From assembly GCA_021904315.1 (NCBI GenBank), contig CM038911.1, positions 12,187,390-12,251,389 on the forward strand: DNA of 64,000 nt, read 5' to 3'. Below the pieces are notes generated by a model. That model was not told where the DNA came from, searched no databases, and saw only the letters and a list, made by a program, of their open reading frames with translations. This stretch comes from Sphagnum magellanicum. Lineage: Eukaryota > Streptophyta > Sphagnopsida > Sphagnales > Sphagnaceae. This document shows, piece after piece, positions 38,161-51,356 of the stretch. Positions within the stretch are counted from its first letter, which is position 1. Each line of letters begins with the position of its first letter. The translations under genes were made by a program, and so were the position numbers.

Positions 38161-38458
38161 AATAAGCAAGATGTACTCTTATTTATTGACAATATCTTTC
38201 GTTTTGTCCAAGCAGGGTCGGAAGTTTCCGCCCTATTGGGTAGAATGCCGTCCGCTGTAGGTTATCAACCAACTTTGAGCACAGAGATGGGTACTCTACA
38301 AGAGAGAATAACTTCCACAAAAGAGGGATCTATAACCTCAATTCAAGCAGTTTACGTACCTGCAGATGATTTGACTGACCCAGCTCCTGCTACAACTTTT
38401 GCACACTTAGATGCAACTACTGTACTATCAAGAGGTTTAGCCGCCAAAGGTATTTACA
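38161..38458 (+). pseudogene. atpB: Nuclear insert of plastid atpB (fragment, about 99 codons)
   Basis: Reads without stop or frameshift as the central part of plastid ATP synthase beta subunit. It begins [19 protein letters not shown] (Walker B region), continues [36 protein letters not shown] and [19 protein letters not shown], and stops matching right after KGIY, just before the conserved PAVDPLDS signature. It lacks both gene ends and sits in nuclear-type AT-rich repeat, so it is a plastid-derived nuclear fragment (NUPT), not a gene. The absence of damage suggests recent transfer, or a short time under drift. An assembly chimera is unlikely but possible. Confidence 0.92.
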
Positions 38459-38462
38459 TAAT

Positions 38463-38625
38463 TAAGTAGATAGGTAAGTACACATGCCTACCTAACTATG
38501 TTTTTAGATGCACATACCTCCTTATATAAAATATAGGTAAGTATTTAGGTAGATAATAGGTAGGTAGGTAGGACATATTTAAGTAAATAAGTACAAAGGA
38601 CATAGGTAGGTAGGTAGCCTAATAG
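38463..38625 (+). repeat. AGGT-rich degenerate tract
   Basis: Runs such as AGGTAGGTAGGTAGG (about 38563-38573 and 38605-38618), with TACCTAAC words at the near end. A complementary ACCTACC tract lies at 37850-37915 on the other side of the plastid insert. Confidence 0.6.
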
Positions 38626-38639
38626 GCATAACAAATACT

Positions 38640-40585
38640 AAATTAATTAATCCAATTAATATGGCCAATTTGACCAAGCATGGCCATGTAGTATCACTAG
38701 TACACAATGAGTCCAAATCTATTAACCTAAATCACTATGGGGTTGTAATAGTGAACCTAATTTACCATGCCCTAATTTCATTTCACCTTTAATGAAACTT
38801 CAACTTCACATTCATTTGTAATCAAAATAATTTACTAATGTTATTTTTTGTACTATTAATATGATAATTTCCATGTTATATAAAATTTATATTAATCATT
38901 ATTTAATATAATTAATTTATAATGAATAAAATAATTTTTCATTACCTTTTATTACATCAATTACCTACAATATGACAAATTAAAGGGTGATTTAAACCAA
39001 CTTAAAATTTATTTACTCATTTATTTTAAATAAAATTTTGAATTTAATTGCCATATATTATTTTCGGCCTTCATTTATTCCAATGTAAAGACATTAAGAA
39101 AAAAAAATGAAAATCTAGTATTAATCATATGTGCTAGTATATGTTTAGTATATATATATTATAAATAATGTATTTCACTAACATAACATAATACAATATA
39201 TAGATTAATTTATAATTAATCAACATATTCCATTATTTTGAAACCAAATGAACCATAATAAAATTTCAAATAAATAAATAAATAAGGAAAACTTTATGTA
39301 TTTCATTTTAGATTTTATTAATCATTAATATTAATAAATCGGAATAATATGAATATTTCAAAAAAATATATCAATTAGCATATTATTAATAATTATATAA
39401 TTTAAGTACTATTTTAAAAAATTTAACCATTAAAATGTTTATATTTAATAAAATAAAATATTTCGTTTAAAAATCATAAATATTAAATTTACATTTTCCA
39501 CATATATATATCTAATATATCATATGCTTATAAGATACTATATACATAACATATAAAATTATGTACATATTACATATAAAGGTTTTTACTAAATAATATT
39601 TTATTGTGGGCTTCACTTGATAAAAATGGATAACATAATATTCATCCATGGAAATGAAACTTTTTTGATCCAATGTTTTTATCATATAAGATCTTATATA
39701 TATAATATATGAAAATATTCATTTGTTATATATTTTATTAATACAAATATTTGTGATTCAAATGAATATAATAATAAATTTATTTACGATTTGTAATAAA
39801 AATTTCATTTAAAAAAAATTATTTTCAATTTAATTTATATTTTATACTAATATAATTTATCTTATATTATAATATAAAATTTAATGTATATGTATCTTAT
39901 ATACTTTATTTTAATGTATTATATTTTAAAAATTTCTTTCATTTGGACAAAGTATAAGAAAGATAATGATAGTTAAACAAAGAAAATGTCTTCAAGAAAT
40001 CATTGTTGAAATGTATTGAAATGCAAGATTTATATGCAATTTTCTTCAATTCAATTTTTAAAATCATTTCAAAAAAAAATTTGTGTAGATTTTGAAAAAC
40101 CTTTTTAAATGAAATTTAAATCATATCATTTGGACATAATATGAAAAAGATATTACTAATTAAAGTTGGCTTTTGAAAAAGGTTTAATTGCATCTCAATT
40201 TAAAACTCACATGCAAGTAAAAGGTTTAACCCATATGTTTTGTCTTTGAATCTCATATCACAAACTATATAAACAAAATATCTTGCTTACACATGTCACA
40301 TTGAAATGCATATTCCAATTTGGGAATAATGAAAAATTACTTGACCATATATGGAAATTCCAAAATAAATGAAATATTTTTTTGGCTATTCATTCCATCT
40401 ACATGTTTCATTTTTTACCTATTTGCCTACCTACACAAGCAAATAGTTATTAATTTTTGTACTTAGGTAGGTAACTAGGTTTCGTTTTTCCTTGAACTTA
40501 AAATTAAAAGGAAAAACCAAATAATAAAATGATTTTGCATTAAATGATCCAATAAAAATCAAAATAAATGACTTGGTATGAAATA
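38640..40585. other. Extremely AT-rich stretch, no gene seen
   Basis: Nearly free of G and C between about 38.8 and 40.0 kb, with ATATAT and TTAATA words. Possible matrix-attachment or heterochromatic character is speculation. Confidence 0.5.
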
Positions 40586-40823
40586 ATATATTAAATAATT
40601 TGGACTAAATAATTAATATTAGATCGTTTGGATTAATCATTAATATTGAATAATCTGGATTAAATAATTAATACTAAATAATCTGACTTTAATAATTAAT
40701 ATTCAATAATTTGCATTAAATAATTAAATTTTAATAATCTGAATTAAATAATTAATATTCAATAATCTGGATTAAATCATTAATATTAAATAATCTGAAT
40801 TAAAATATTCAAATATTCAAATT
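40586..40823 (+). repeat. 28-bp satellite-like tandem array, about eight units
   Basis: The unit is TAATCTGGATTAAATAATTA followed by ATATTAAA. The TGG/TGA landmark recurs at 40601, 40629, 40656, 40684, 40712, 40740, 40768 and 40796, a spacing of 27-28 bp throughout. Units differ by a few substitutions. Confidence 0.85.
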
Positions 40824-41039
40824 TTCATAATTGTTTATATGTTAGTGAATGTACTAATGAGTTGATTTCTCCATATCAACCCATCGTCAATCACTCAACA
40901 ATTGACGAATTTGTTAAAAATTCACTAAGATAAAAATTTGCTTAATTCACTACAAAACCTAGTGAATCCATTAGTGGATTTAGACTCACTATGTATTAGT
41001 GTATGGTTGATTTGACTAAACCATGGGCATTTTGATGGA

Positions 41040-41300
41040 CAGCATCATGTTGGGAAAAAAACAAGTGAAACAAATACAAAGGATTTTTTTGGAAAAAAAA
41101 AGACCCAAAGTCATCACATTATGAAGGGTGAAACTTTGGCATCACCAAATTTAGGCAATAAGTTACAACATGTTGCAAAAATGTAGCACAATTCCTAAAC
41201 TTTTTTACTTTCCTTTTTGACATGTAAAAAATCTTGCTAAGCTCTCTTGTGGATGATCACTAAACCACTTATCTTACCAAAACAACAATTCTACATAAGG
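41040..41300 (+). repeat. Dispersed repeat R2, copy at 41.1 kb
   Basis: Opens AAGTGAAACAAATACAAAGG and closes GCTCTCTTGTGGATGATC, as in the 31.3-kb copy. The interior is more diverged and A-rich. Confidence 0.55.
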
Positions 41301-42269
41301 CAATAAATTTCAAGCACAATGAATATGAAAAATCAATGAAATGGTTCAAAAAATTATTCATTTCCAAGTCATTTCCCCTACATCCATGTTTGCAAAATTG
41401 TGTAGATTTCAAAATCTTCATATGTTTTATCATTTAATCAAATGCATTTAATGAACATTATGCTAAACATAGATGTAAGCATTATATATCCCTTTAAAAA
41501 ATTGAAATAAACTACATTGTTTAATGCATCCTTTTCATTCCTTGAAAAAAAACCTGCAATTAACAAAACCAACATATAATTATTTTCAAACACTCCGAAG
41601 GACTTTTATATGATATCCAATCTATTTCTAAATTATTTATTTATTTTTATGTGACATTATTTGTAGGCATACAACAATACATTATTTAATTGTAATGCAA
41701 TAAATTTTATAAACCCAAAATTGGGGTTATATTTAGTCTTTTTGTGTTGATAAGATAGTCGTTTTGTGAACCCAACTATGAATAAGTCCCATTGAACTTT
41801 AGTGCTTTCGTCTACCAAATCTAAATATTAACAATTATTATTTGGGCCAGAACAAAGGTATATAACACCAACCCTTTAATTCTAAATAGGCCATCCCTAT
41901 TAGATAAGACCAAAAACATGACATGTATTGTGACTCAATCTTAGATTGGCATGTGGAAAAGGACAAAAGAATGTGCAATTTACTACATGATTTTTGTAAG
42001 CAATTTTTTAGAAAAAATCATAATGTCCATTATTTTAGGAGTTTGTAGAACCAAAAAATCCCTATGAAAAAATATTCCATTACATTAATAAATTTATGAC
42101 TATTAAAAATGGGTTAATTTAATCATTAATTGCACAATACAACAAAATGCCAACCATATACATGTGACCAAGAAAATTAGTTGATCATTTATAGTCACTA
42201 AAACTAAGAGTTACATGTTAATTATATGTTGGTATGTGTGTTTATTTGTGTGTATTGGACAATGTGTGT

Positions 42270-42304
<35 letters not shown>

Positions 42305-45200
42305 CTCTTTAAAAAATCATGAATACAAATCTAGTCACTATGTACATGCACATATAATCTTCCCTTCAAAGTTTTTGGTGCAAATAATTTGTGTGTTTAC
42401 ATAATAACACATGTTTCATATACATAATCTACATATTTATTAACACATTCCAACATGTTTTTTTTAATCCTTTGTTTATGTGAATTTTGTGTATAATGTA
42501 ATTTGAACATTTATTTAATGATTTTCATATTAATTTTAGGTTATATGCATTTGACATTTCATATGTTTTAATTGTTGGCAAACTTTTCTTTACTAACAAT
42601 TTTTTTGGAAACTTTCCTTTGATGTGTTATTATTGTGTGTTTGAGTGATATGATAATCCAAAATATGGCATGATAAGGTCTAAACTTTCAATGTTGATGT
42701 AACCATTCATGATTGCAATGGTTTGAGAAAATCAAATTTGCAAGGAAGGCTATGGATGAAATTACATGAAAAATGTGTATATGGTTGAATTGAAATATTA
42801 AAGTGTTTCAAATTGTTCTTTGTGCAAGCCTAATAGGTCTAACTCTTTCAAAATGTAACCAGGATGGATCTAGCTAAAACAAATCAAATATATCGTATCA
42901 AAACTTCAATCAAAATTGGACAAAATTGCGACAAAATCTTTGGATAATTAGAACTCTAGTTGGGGTCAACTTGGTTAAATCATAATCCACCTGGAATCAA
43001 TATGGAAATGCACCAAGATTTGACTGAGATTGACCTAGCCTTTAAATTTTACATCTAATTAAACTCATTACAATCCATCTCTATCTAGAATCTATTTTGA
43101 GATTGGACTTACATCTAGACTAAATACCAACTAGGATGGATGTGGCCAAGAAAAATCAAATAGGTGACATGTAAAAGTTTTGATCAAATGTGTATGTAAG
43201 ACTTTGGACTCATCTTACCCAAGAAATAAAACTTGTATAAGGGATGCTAGAAATAAAACTCTCAAAAATCACAAGGGAGAGGGCACTCTTCAAGAATTGC
43301 CATTTTGAAAGCATCATTGACTTCCAACACAAACTCAAGAAGGCATAGTAAAAGCAAAAACAAGTTGGAATTTCTAGCTATACATGGAGAGGGTAGGAAA
43401 GTAGCTACCTTCCAACCAAAGTCTTTATACCTTTGAAAATTATTGGTCCAGTGGACCAATACTTTCCAAACCTTGTTGCCCTACCTTTGTTGAGCTATTA
43501 CTTTTCACCAAACGCACATGTAGATTGCTTCTATCATCTTGTAGCAACTACCTTCAAGCAAACTATAATATTCCAAAGAACAAGTTCTAGATGTAACACA
43601 AAACAATAGAATAAACTAATGTGAGAACTACAATATTTTACATCAAACTATAATAACTATCATTCTAAAGAGAAAGTAAGGCAAAAATTAAATAAAATAT
43701 AATAATACACAAGTTTCCCAACCTTCACATTTTTTTTTGCGTTACTCTATCTTTCTTCATACAAGATCTCTTTCTCCCATCCATTTAAGAATTCTACACA
43801 CAAGAATGATAGGAATTCATCTATTAATCCCCTTCTTCCAAAAAACCACACAAGGTTCATATTCCACTTTAAAAAGTATGCCCCCTTATCCTAATCCTTA
43901 TACAAATCCCTTTTAATTGATTGGTAAATAACTACCAATCACCCATTTCGATTTGATAACTAACCTAATGGCTTCTCCTCAAAATAAACTAAAAGACAAT
44001 AAGTAATTTACCACTAGTAATTTTCTACTTACTAAGCAACCCACATGACTAACTAATCTAAGGAGATTTTCTAGCATTAACAATAGAAAAAATTGAGTTA
44101 AAATTAGTTGGAAATTCCATAAATCAATTAAAAATATCACATCAATTATATATTTATTATTTTAGAAATATTTCATTTTAATATTCTTTGTTTAATATCT
44201 AGACCAAAATCACACTAAGATGAACACAACTAACTTAGTCAAATTGAAAAAATGATTTGAAAACTTTAATTTTAAAAAATTGATCCAAAATTACATGAAA
44301 GATGTGAATACTATTTCACCTTTTCAAGGGCCCTTGTGACCCACTCCTTTGGAGCCCTTATGATCATACCCCTGCCCCAAGATGTTGGGTCCCATATCCT
44401 CTTAAAACTATGGATTTCATTCATAGAATATATTACTTCAACTTTAATCTAGATATGTGATACACCAAAGATTATGAACTTGCAATTCAAGATTTTTTGT
44501 GATTGGGTGCAACCATTATAAAAAGGATCCACACATGCCCACTTATGAAATATAACCTTAATTCTTTATTAGGTTCAACATTCAACTGTTTAATTTTATT
44601 TTTTCCAAAATCCATTTTGGTAAAAAAAAAAAACTTATGGGGTTTTTGGCCTACTTCTACTTAAAAATATAGGAGGTAACATGAAATACAACACACAAAA
44701 AAATCAAGAGAGAACAACAAGCTAGAAGCAAGTAGAGAATAAATACATTCAAAAGATGAAGAAAAATACTTGCAAAGATGGCACTATGGCTAGCTTTAAA
44801 GGTTTTGCAAAGGACCAAAAAAACAATGAAGAAGAACATGTTATCTATGCAAGTAACTTGGAGTCTAGACCCACACATCACATGGACAACTATCTAAGGG
44901 CAATAATTTCCTTAAATTTTGATACTTCAAACAAGCAATTTCTTAAAAATTCAAAATTTCCAAAAATAATTTAATTATCGTTGAATTGGAAAAAATACCA
45001 CTATATTTAGAAATAAATGGGTTAAATTATTAAAATGATGTGAAAAATTGGGATATTGGGTTACAATGGGTGATGAATTATAGGAATGTCATGATTTTAA
45101 GATGTCCAAAAATGCCATTGACCAAAAAAAAAAGTCATTACACACATATTATAAAGGTCATGTGATCATTGTGTCATTTCCAAGGCTTTTCAAGTCATTT
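41301..45200. other. AT-rich intergenic stretch, no gene seen
   Basis: Contains an AT dinucleotide run of about 15 units at 42272-42302. No exon chain or known domain. Confidence 0.5.
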
Positions 45201-47099
45201 CACTACAAGGAATCTTGTCCATTCCAACCCATGTGTTTGCGACTTCTGTTGAAATCAACAATTTTTACAACTTTAGATCTAATTGTCCTCCGTGGCACTT
45301 GGTAAAAATGATTGGTAGTTGCATAAATGATTACAAAGTGGTTTGCAATTGCATATGCAACTTATACTTGGAACTAATGTCAATTTGGATGAAAATAAAA
45401 ATGAAAAATAAACTTATATCATCGATTTTTAATGGCATCCCAAAATAGATGAAAATGTAGTTGTTTTTGTGACTTGGAAGGTGGTTCAAGGGCCATTGGA
45501 TACCACATGGCATGTTTTCAACTTGATTTGTGACTATAAATTTTAATTGCAAATGCACATGTAATCAAATGTGAAAAAAAAATGAATTGGCCAATGAAAT
45601 TGCTGGATTTAACTATGGTCTAATTGTTTTCCTTTAACTTTTTTCAATGAATTGACCATTAAATGTGTAATAAGGCTTGGTGGGTTTATGAAAATTTCAA
45701 AGAACCCATGGCAATTAATGGTAGAAATAAGGTTAAGTAGTAGGTATTTTATCATATTATTGATATGTGATAATGTTCTTGAATTAATTATTATATTAGG
45801 TAGGCAATATAATTTATTTATTGAATATGCTAGGTAGTAGGAATAATTTATGACCCATTTCATATCATACATTTAAATTACATTTTATTGGTACAATTAT
45901 GATCTATTATAAGCAAAATTGTATAATATATTTTTAAAAATCAAATAGATGTTTGAGATGTGAAAAAATATAATTTATTTTTACATTAAAATTTTATCAT
46001 AATTTTAAGTAAAAATTAAGATATTATATGTGTAAACATATAAATTTTATAGTTCCATAAAATCAATTAATTATATGGCATTAATCAATATTTAGAAATT
46101 AAAGTTGATTATCTCAATTAATCTTTTATACCAGAAATCTAGTTAATAAAATATATTATATTATATTATATTATATTATATTATTATTTATTTATGATTC
46201 ATTTATAAATATTATATGTGAATAAATTATATATCACACATTTAAATTAAATTCTATTGGTAAAATTATGATATATGAAAAGAAGAATTGTATAATATAG
46301 TTTTTAGAATCAAATGAAGGTTTAAGATATGAAATTTATTTATGTATTTGTTATTATATTATCCATTTATAAATCATGTGATTGAATTTATGTTTTCCAT
46401 GGAATGGTCTTTGAAATTGTACTAAATAAAAAAATCCAAATATTTTTCTTTTCAAATTGGTTTATATTTTTAAGAGGATTTTTTTTTTGTGTGTACATTC
46501 TTGAAAAAACTTTAAGTTTAAACTTTAATCTTATCACTTCGACAAAATTGTAATAAGCTATCAAAGTTCAAAAATGATGTTTTGTGTAATGTTGAAAATC
46601 AAATAGTTTAAATAAAATGCACATTATTTTTTTTCCACAATAAGTGGGTGGCTTGGCTAGATGTTTACTAAGTGGCTTTAAATAGGCACAATAGGTGGCA
46701 TATCTAACAACCTAAACTAGTTTTTTAAACCTAGCCTATGTAATGACATGTGTCAACATAGTACATGTTGAATTTAATGAAATTAAAAAATTATATATAT
46801 ATATATATAATTTTATTTTTAAAATATTATATATATAAATAATTCGACTACTTTTTTGAGTCATAAAATCGGTCGCAAAATGACAATGCCACGTAAGCTA
46901 GTTTGGATGGATGAAAAGTTCATCTAAGTCGCATCTTTATGCAACTGCCTTTGCAACTTGGTGCCACATATTGTCTTTTGCGATTAGAATTTTATGCGAC
47001 TTGTCCAAGGCAACTAGGCACTGTAGCAAGTTGCATGTGGTAATTACAACAAAAAATGAGTTATAAATTCAATCGTATATTTGCAAATTCCTTGTAGTG
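45201..47099. mobile_element. Non-autonomous CACTA (CMC/En-Spm) element, 1,899 bp
   Basis: Starts CACTACAAGGAAT at 45201-45213 and ends ATTCCTTGTAGTG at 47087-47099, a perfect 13-bp terminal inverted repeat of CACTA type. It is flanked on both sides by TTT (45198-45200 and 47100-47102), the expected 3-bp target duplication. Subterminal zones near both ends are rich in TGCAACTT/TGCGACTT words in both orientations, as usual for transposase-binding regions of this superfamily. The interior has no transposase. An ATATT pentanucleotide array (about 46153-46185) and a TA run (46792-46809) lie inside. Confidence 0.85.
46153..46185 (+). repeat. ATATT pentanucleotide microsatellite
   Basis: Five to six consecutive ATATT units inside the CACTA element. 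Likely length-variable. Confidence 0.85.
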
Positions 47100-47102
47100 T
47101 TT

Positions 47103-50100
47103 GGAAAAGGGATTTAACAAACAAAATATCAATGTTACATTACTTTAAAAAGTGTTATTGAATATTCTACAATCATTAGATATATTTCAAATGGTTCCAC
47201 ATGTTTCAATAATATATTGAAAATATTTTCAAGTAAACACATTTAAAACTTTCAACATTAGTTTAATGTTTGATGTTAAAACATGAAAAGCCAAACATTG
47301 ATTCTATTTGTTGTTGTGAATGGGAGTACATTCAACTATCAAATGTATCAATTATGCTCACAATTATAGTTCAATTGGATTTCAACATTGTTTTCAACTA
47401 TGTGTGAATGTAATACTTGACCATGACACATGTAAAACATGACTTGGAAAAGCAAATTGCGCTTGAATCAAAAGCTTGACATCAACATTGAAAAGGTCTT
47501 ACAAGAGTTTCCAAGATTTATGAGTTCAAAAATTCCAAGACACCAACTTGTCATGGGCAATATGATGGACATCATAAGATGTAAATTATGTAACATAAAT
47601 AAACAAAGAAAAAAAAATCCTCTCATTTTCAAGACCTTATCATAACTTGACAAATCTCTTAACATAACTTCCATACATTCTTTTGAACCTTACAATCACA
47701 TTGTGTTATGAGGAGATGTCACCCCTTAAGATCACTTTTACTTTTGAAATCACTAGGTGACCTTTAAAGACACCAACTTAGATGCCAATAGATTCCAAGA
47801 TTGGATCCTTGGAATCATAATTCAACCCTTGCAAACACACTTACAATAACAAGTTCATTTTTCTTTTTAGTTTGCAAGTACCATGTTTAGTATTGAGCAT
47901 AAACACATGAACTATTATTGTAAGCATTGTCAAAATGAAACTACCTTATGAAAAAGATAATATTTATTGTGTAACATCCATTCAAACTTGGATTTTTAGA
48001 TTTTAATTTTTTTTTAATGTACAGTGTTTTGAAATGCCATTCAATTAAATGTTGACTCTTTTGATGGATGATCTACTCCAACATCATATCCAAGTTTGAA
48101 TTTTTTCTTGCAAGTTTCAAATAATCTTAAGGGCAAAGCAAAACTTACAAATATTATTATTTGCATTTTGAAAAATAATATTTCTAAATATTATTAATAC
48201 ACTCACCCCTTTTGGGTAGCCCTTTATCTATCTATCTATATATTTATTATTTATTATTTACTATTTTAAAAAAATTGGTTTATAATTAAAACTTTGGTGT
48301 TATTTTAGGTTCTTCAAATGTATCATAAGTTTTTTGGATTTTTCATAAAAACTTGGTACATAGCCAAAATATAACAACTTCTTGAGATGTCTTGCAACAA
48401 GAAAGGTAAAGCTTACATGAAATCTTGAATCAACAAGCCTTTTGAATCTTAGTCTTTATCTTTTGAAAAGCCCAAGGTTTTGTCTTGCAAATAAATTTGA
48501 TTTACTAAATGGTCAAATTTTATAATGTTTGTATGAAGTATGATTTGTAATACAATTACAACTAGAACAATATCCAACTAAAGTTGGGCTCATTTGTACA
48601 CTACTTTCATGAGTAGCTTTATTTTGGTTTGCTCCACTTTTTGGAGAGAAAAAACCCATTTCCTACATAACTTTGAAGTTTTCATCATCTAATTTGACAA
48701 ACATAACAAAATGCGCATAACAATAATTAAAATATGTCTTTTACACCCAGGGTTAATTTGTATATCACTATATGCATCTACGTTTTAGTTTTTTTTTCCT
48801 ATGACATTGATTAGGATGAAGTTGCACTCATAAATTGATGTCATTGGGGCTTACAAATATTAAGGATCTTTGCCACCTATGTTGGATGCTAATACCTAAA
48901 ACAAAGTAATAATCTAAGTTGTTGGATGTGATAATCATGAATTCTTTGAACATCATAAAAAGCAACACCTAACATCTTTGCCTCAACAATCTTCAACACT
49001 ATTTGAACAACCAATGCATATGCTTCAACAACCAATTCAACAAAACCAATCTTGATCAATTGGTTGCCAAAAAAGTTTATGCTTGCATTATGGAAAACCA
49101 ATGCAAGATAGTGTGTTGATGTTTGGTACGTATGCAAAGGAACTGGTATTAAAGCAAAGACATGTATTACTGTACTTGTTCATTAGTGCTTCACAAAACT
49201 GAAAGAACTTTGCTAGTATTGTTGGGTTTCAGACAATGCGAATATTGAAGCAATGCCAGCACTGATGTGTAACATGAAAGGACCAATGGAATATATATGC
49301 ACATAATTTGAGTTCCAAAGAACAAGTTAAATAATAGAGGTCCAATTAGAGTATGGTGTTGGGGTGGGGTGGAGATGGGGTGGGGCATACCATGTGAGTT
49401 CCAAAGAGCCAACCACAGACCATCTCCTGTGGCACATGCAAGGACTCTATTTGAGTTAGGTATTGGTCGATGCATGTTACATATTTTCCAACGGTGGTTG
49501 CTTATATAAAATTGAATAACCCAATGGTCTTTTCCCCTTGTCTTCTTCTTCACTTAATTCCAAAGTTTAATTATTTTGAAGTGGGATGCTGTGTGCACAT
49601 GGGCCATTCTCTTGTAAACTTTGTTCAAAACAATAAAAGTTAGCCATTTTAGTTAATGGGGTGTGTATGCAGCTATTATCGCATTGTCACCATACAAAGT
49701 AAGGGTTTAAGGTTTAGGGTTTTAATTTGGGTCACAACTTGGGTCATGGGTTGGCCAACAATGTCAACATGGAAGGTTGAATTCTTACCATTGATCGCCT
49801 AAACTTAAACCCTAAACCCTCCAAAAAACACTGCAACTTTTTTTTTCTTTTGCTGTGCTTTACATAAGGGAAGGTTCTAAACCCTAGACCCTTCCCCCAT
49901 ACCAAAGAACTGAAGAGAGAGTGGGATGGTGATCTGAGACTAAGTCACCCCCTATAATCCACTAAATGCAGAAAATGTACAATAGAGGTTCTGGGGGTTC
50001 AGTGACACAAACACCAAACATCATTGCCTCCTGCAAAGGCCCATGTGGAGTACCCACACAGAGACACTAACAGGCTGCTTGCTGATCCAGTCAACTGGTA

Positions 50101-51201
50101 ACCAAGTCCAAGAGACACAGGAGGAAATGGATAGTTAACTTTCACCTTTTCTTTTGTTGGGGTTAAGAAGCGCTTATATCAATCCTGACATGATTTGGGT
50201 TCGCCTCTGAATACTTAACCCTGGTTTAAGAGGACAGCTTTTCAAGCTTTTCAAGCCAGGAGGGAGTGTGTGTGCATGTATGTGTTGCCATGGTATATAC
50301 CCTAATTGTTGAATCTAGTCAGTTAAAAGTCATCAAGAGCATTTGCAATGACAAGGAAAAATGCTTTGTTTGCATTTCTTGGCTACTCTCCTTGGCACGA
50401 GTAAAATTTTTTGCTGCCCAAATTATCCTGGGTTGGAGAAATGCTACAAATTTGGGCAGCATAAGATTTTGGCTTGAACTTGACCCCATGTGTGAACAAC
50501 ACTTGGTATACTAGTACATGTATGTGCATATGATGAATGAATGAATGAATGGGCATGGCATGTTTCATAGAAGTGCCTGCATTGAGTGAGACCCAGAAAG
50601 TTCTAGAGCTAGCTAGTAAGGGAAGTCTTTAGTTAGAACCTGTCATAAAGGGGGCAAAGTCATTGCATAACTGCTTGTTCAGAACCACCCCCTCTGCACT
50701 CATTGAGACAGAAAAAGTCATGTCAGGGGGACAGAAGAAGCAAAGCCAAAGCTTTGCTTTGCCACAAGTCAAGTAAGTAAGTAAGTAGCTATGATTCTGC
50801 AACACACTCAGTGGACCCTCTTCTTCCTGTCACAAATCATATCCAAAAGAAATTTGTGCTGACAAGCACTGGAACTGGAGCCATTGTTGGCAGACAAATC
50901 ACTACAGTTTTTCACAACAGCAGCCACAGTTCACTTTGGCAATGAGGACCTGACCAATGGACTGACTGAACCTCCAATTGGACCACACCATAAAAGGTCC
51001 CCCAATTCTGTGAAGCCCAGATGAATGTGGCAGACACACACCCCTCAAGTTCACTGGCAGAAATTTTCTAGTTTATCTGGAAGAGCATGTTACCAGGCAG
51101 AACTTTTCCTCTACCAAAGGTGGGCTGTGTTGAAAAGAGCCAGGTATTCTCCAAATAAGTGTTTTTGGCTCCCGCTTCACTGGGCCACTTGTTTCAGGAG
51201 T
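47103..51201. other. Intergenic stretch with simple repeats, no gene seen
   Basis: AT-rich to about 49.1 kb and then more mixed. It holds a G-quadruplex motif (49361-49385), short telomere-type words (49711-49719 and 49807-49820), ATGA units at 50533-50550 and AAGT units at 50771-50788. Frames in 49.2-51.2 kb show no domain. Confidence 0.5.
49361..49385 (+). other. G-quadruplex-type motif
   Basis: Four runs of four G with loops of 1, 7 and 1 bases, meeting the usual sequence rule for a stable quadruplex. It is the only such motif I noticed in the window. Confidence 0.75.
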
Positions 51202-51356
51202 CACTACAATACAAGGTGTCCCTATACATCAAGTGATTTCATTAGATTTTGAGTGAATTCACTAGTTGTTTTACTGAACAGGGACCAATAAAAAAATAGT
51301 GAATTCACTGGTTTAGTGAAGAAGGACTAGTGAATTACACCCACATTTTGTAATAT
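51202..51356 (+). mobile_element. CACTA-type MITE family M1, copy 1 (about 155 bp)
   Basis: Starts CACTACAATACAAGGTGTCC and ends CACCCACATTTTGTAATAT. It aligns end to end with the copy at 53838-53991; shared words include AAGTGATTTCATTA, TTTTGAGTGAATTCACT, GTTTAGT and ACACCCACATTTTGTAATA. The interior is rich in the palindromic AGTGAATTCACT. The right border is imprecise. Confidence 0.75.

Noticed and set aside
40586-40823. Regular repeat array that could be mistaken for a CRISPR
   Set aside because: Units are contiguous with no unique spacers and the genome is a plant nuclear one.
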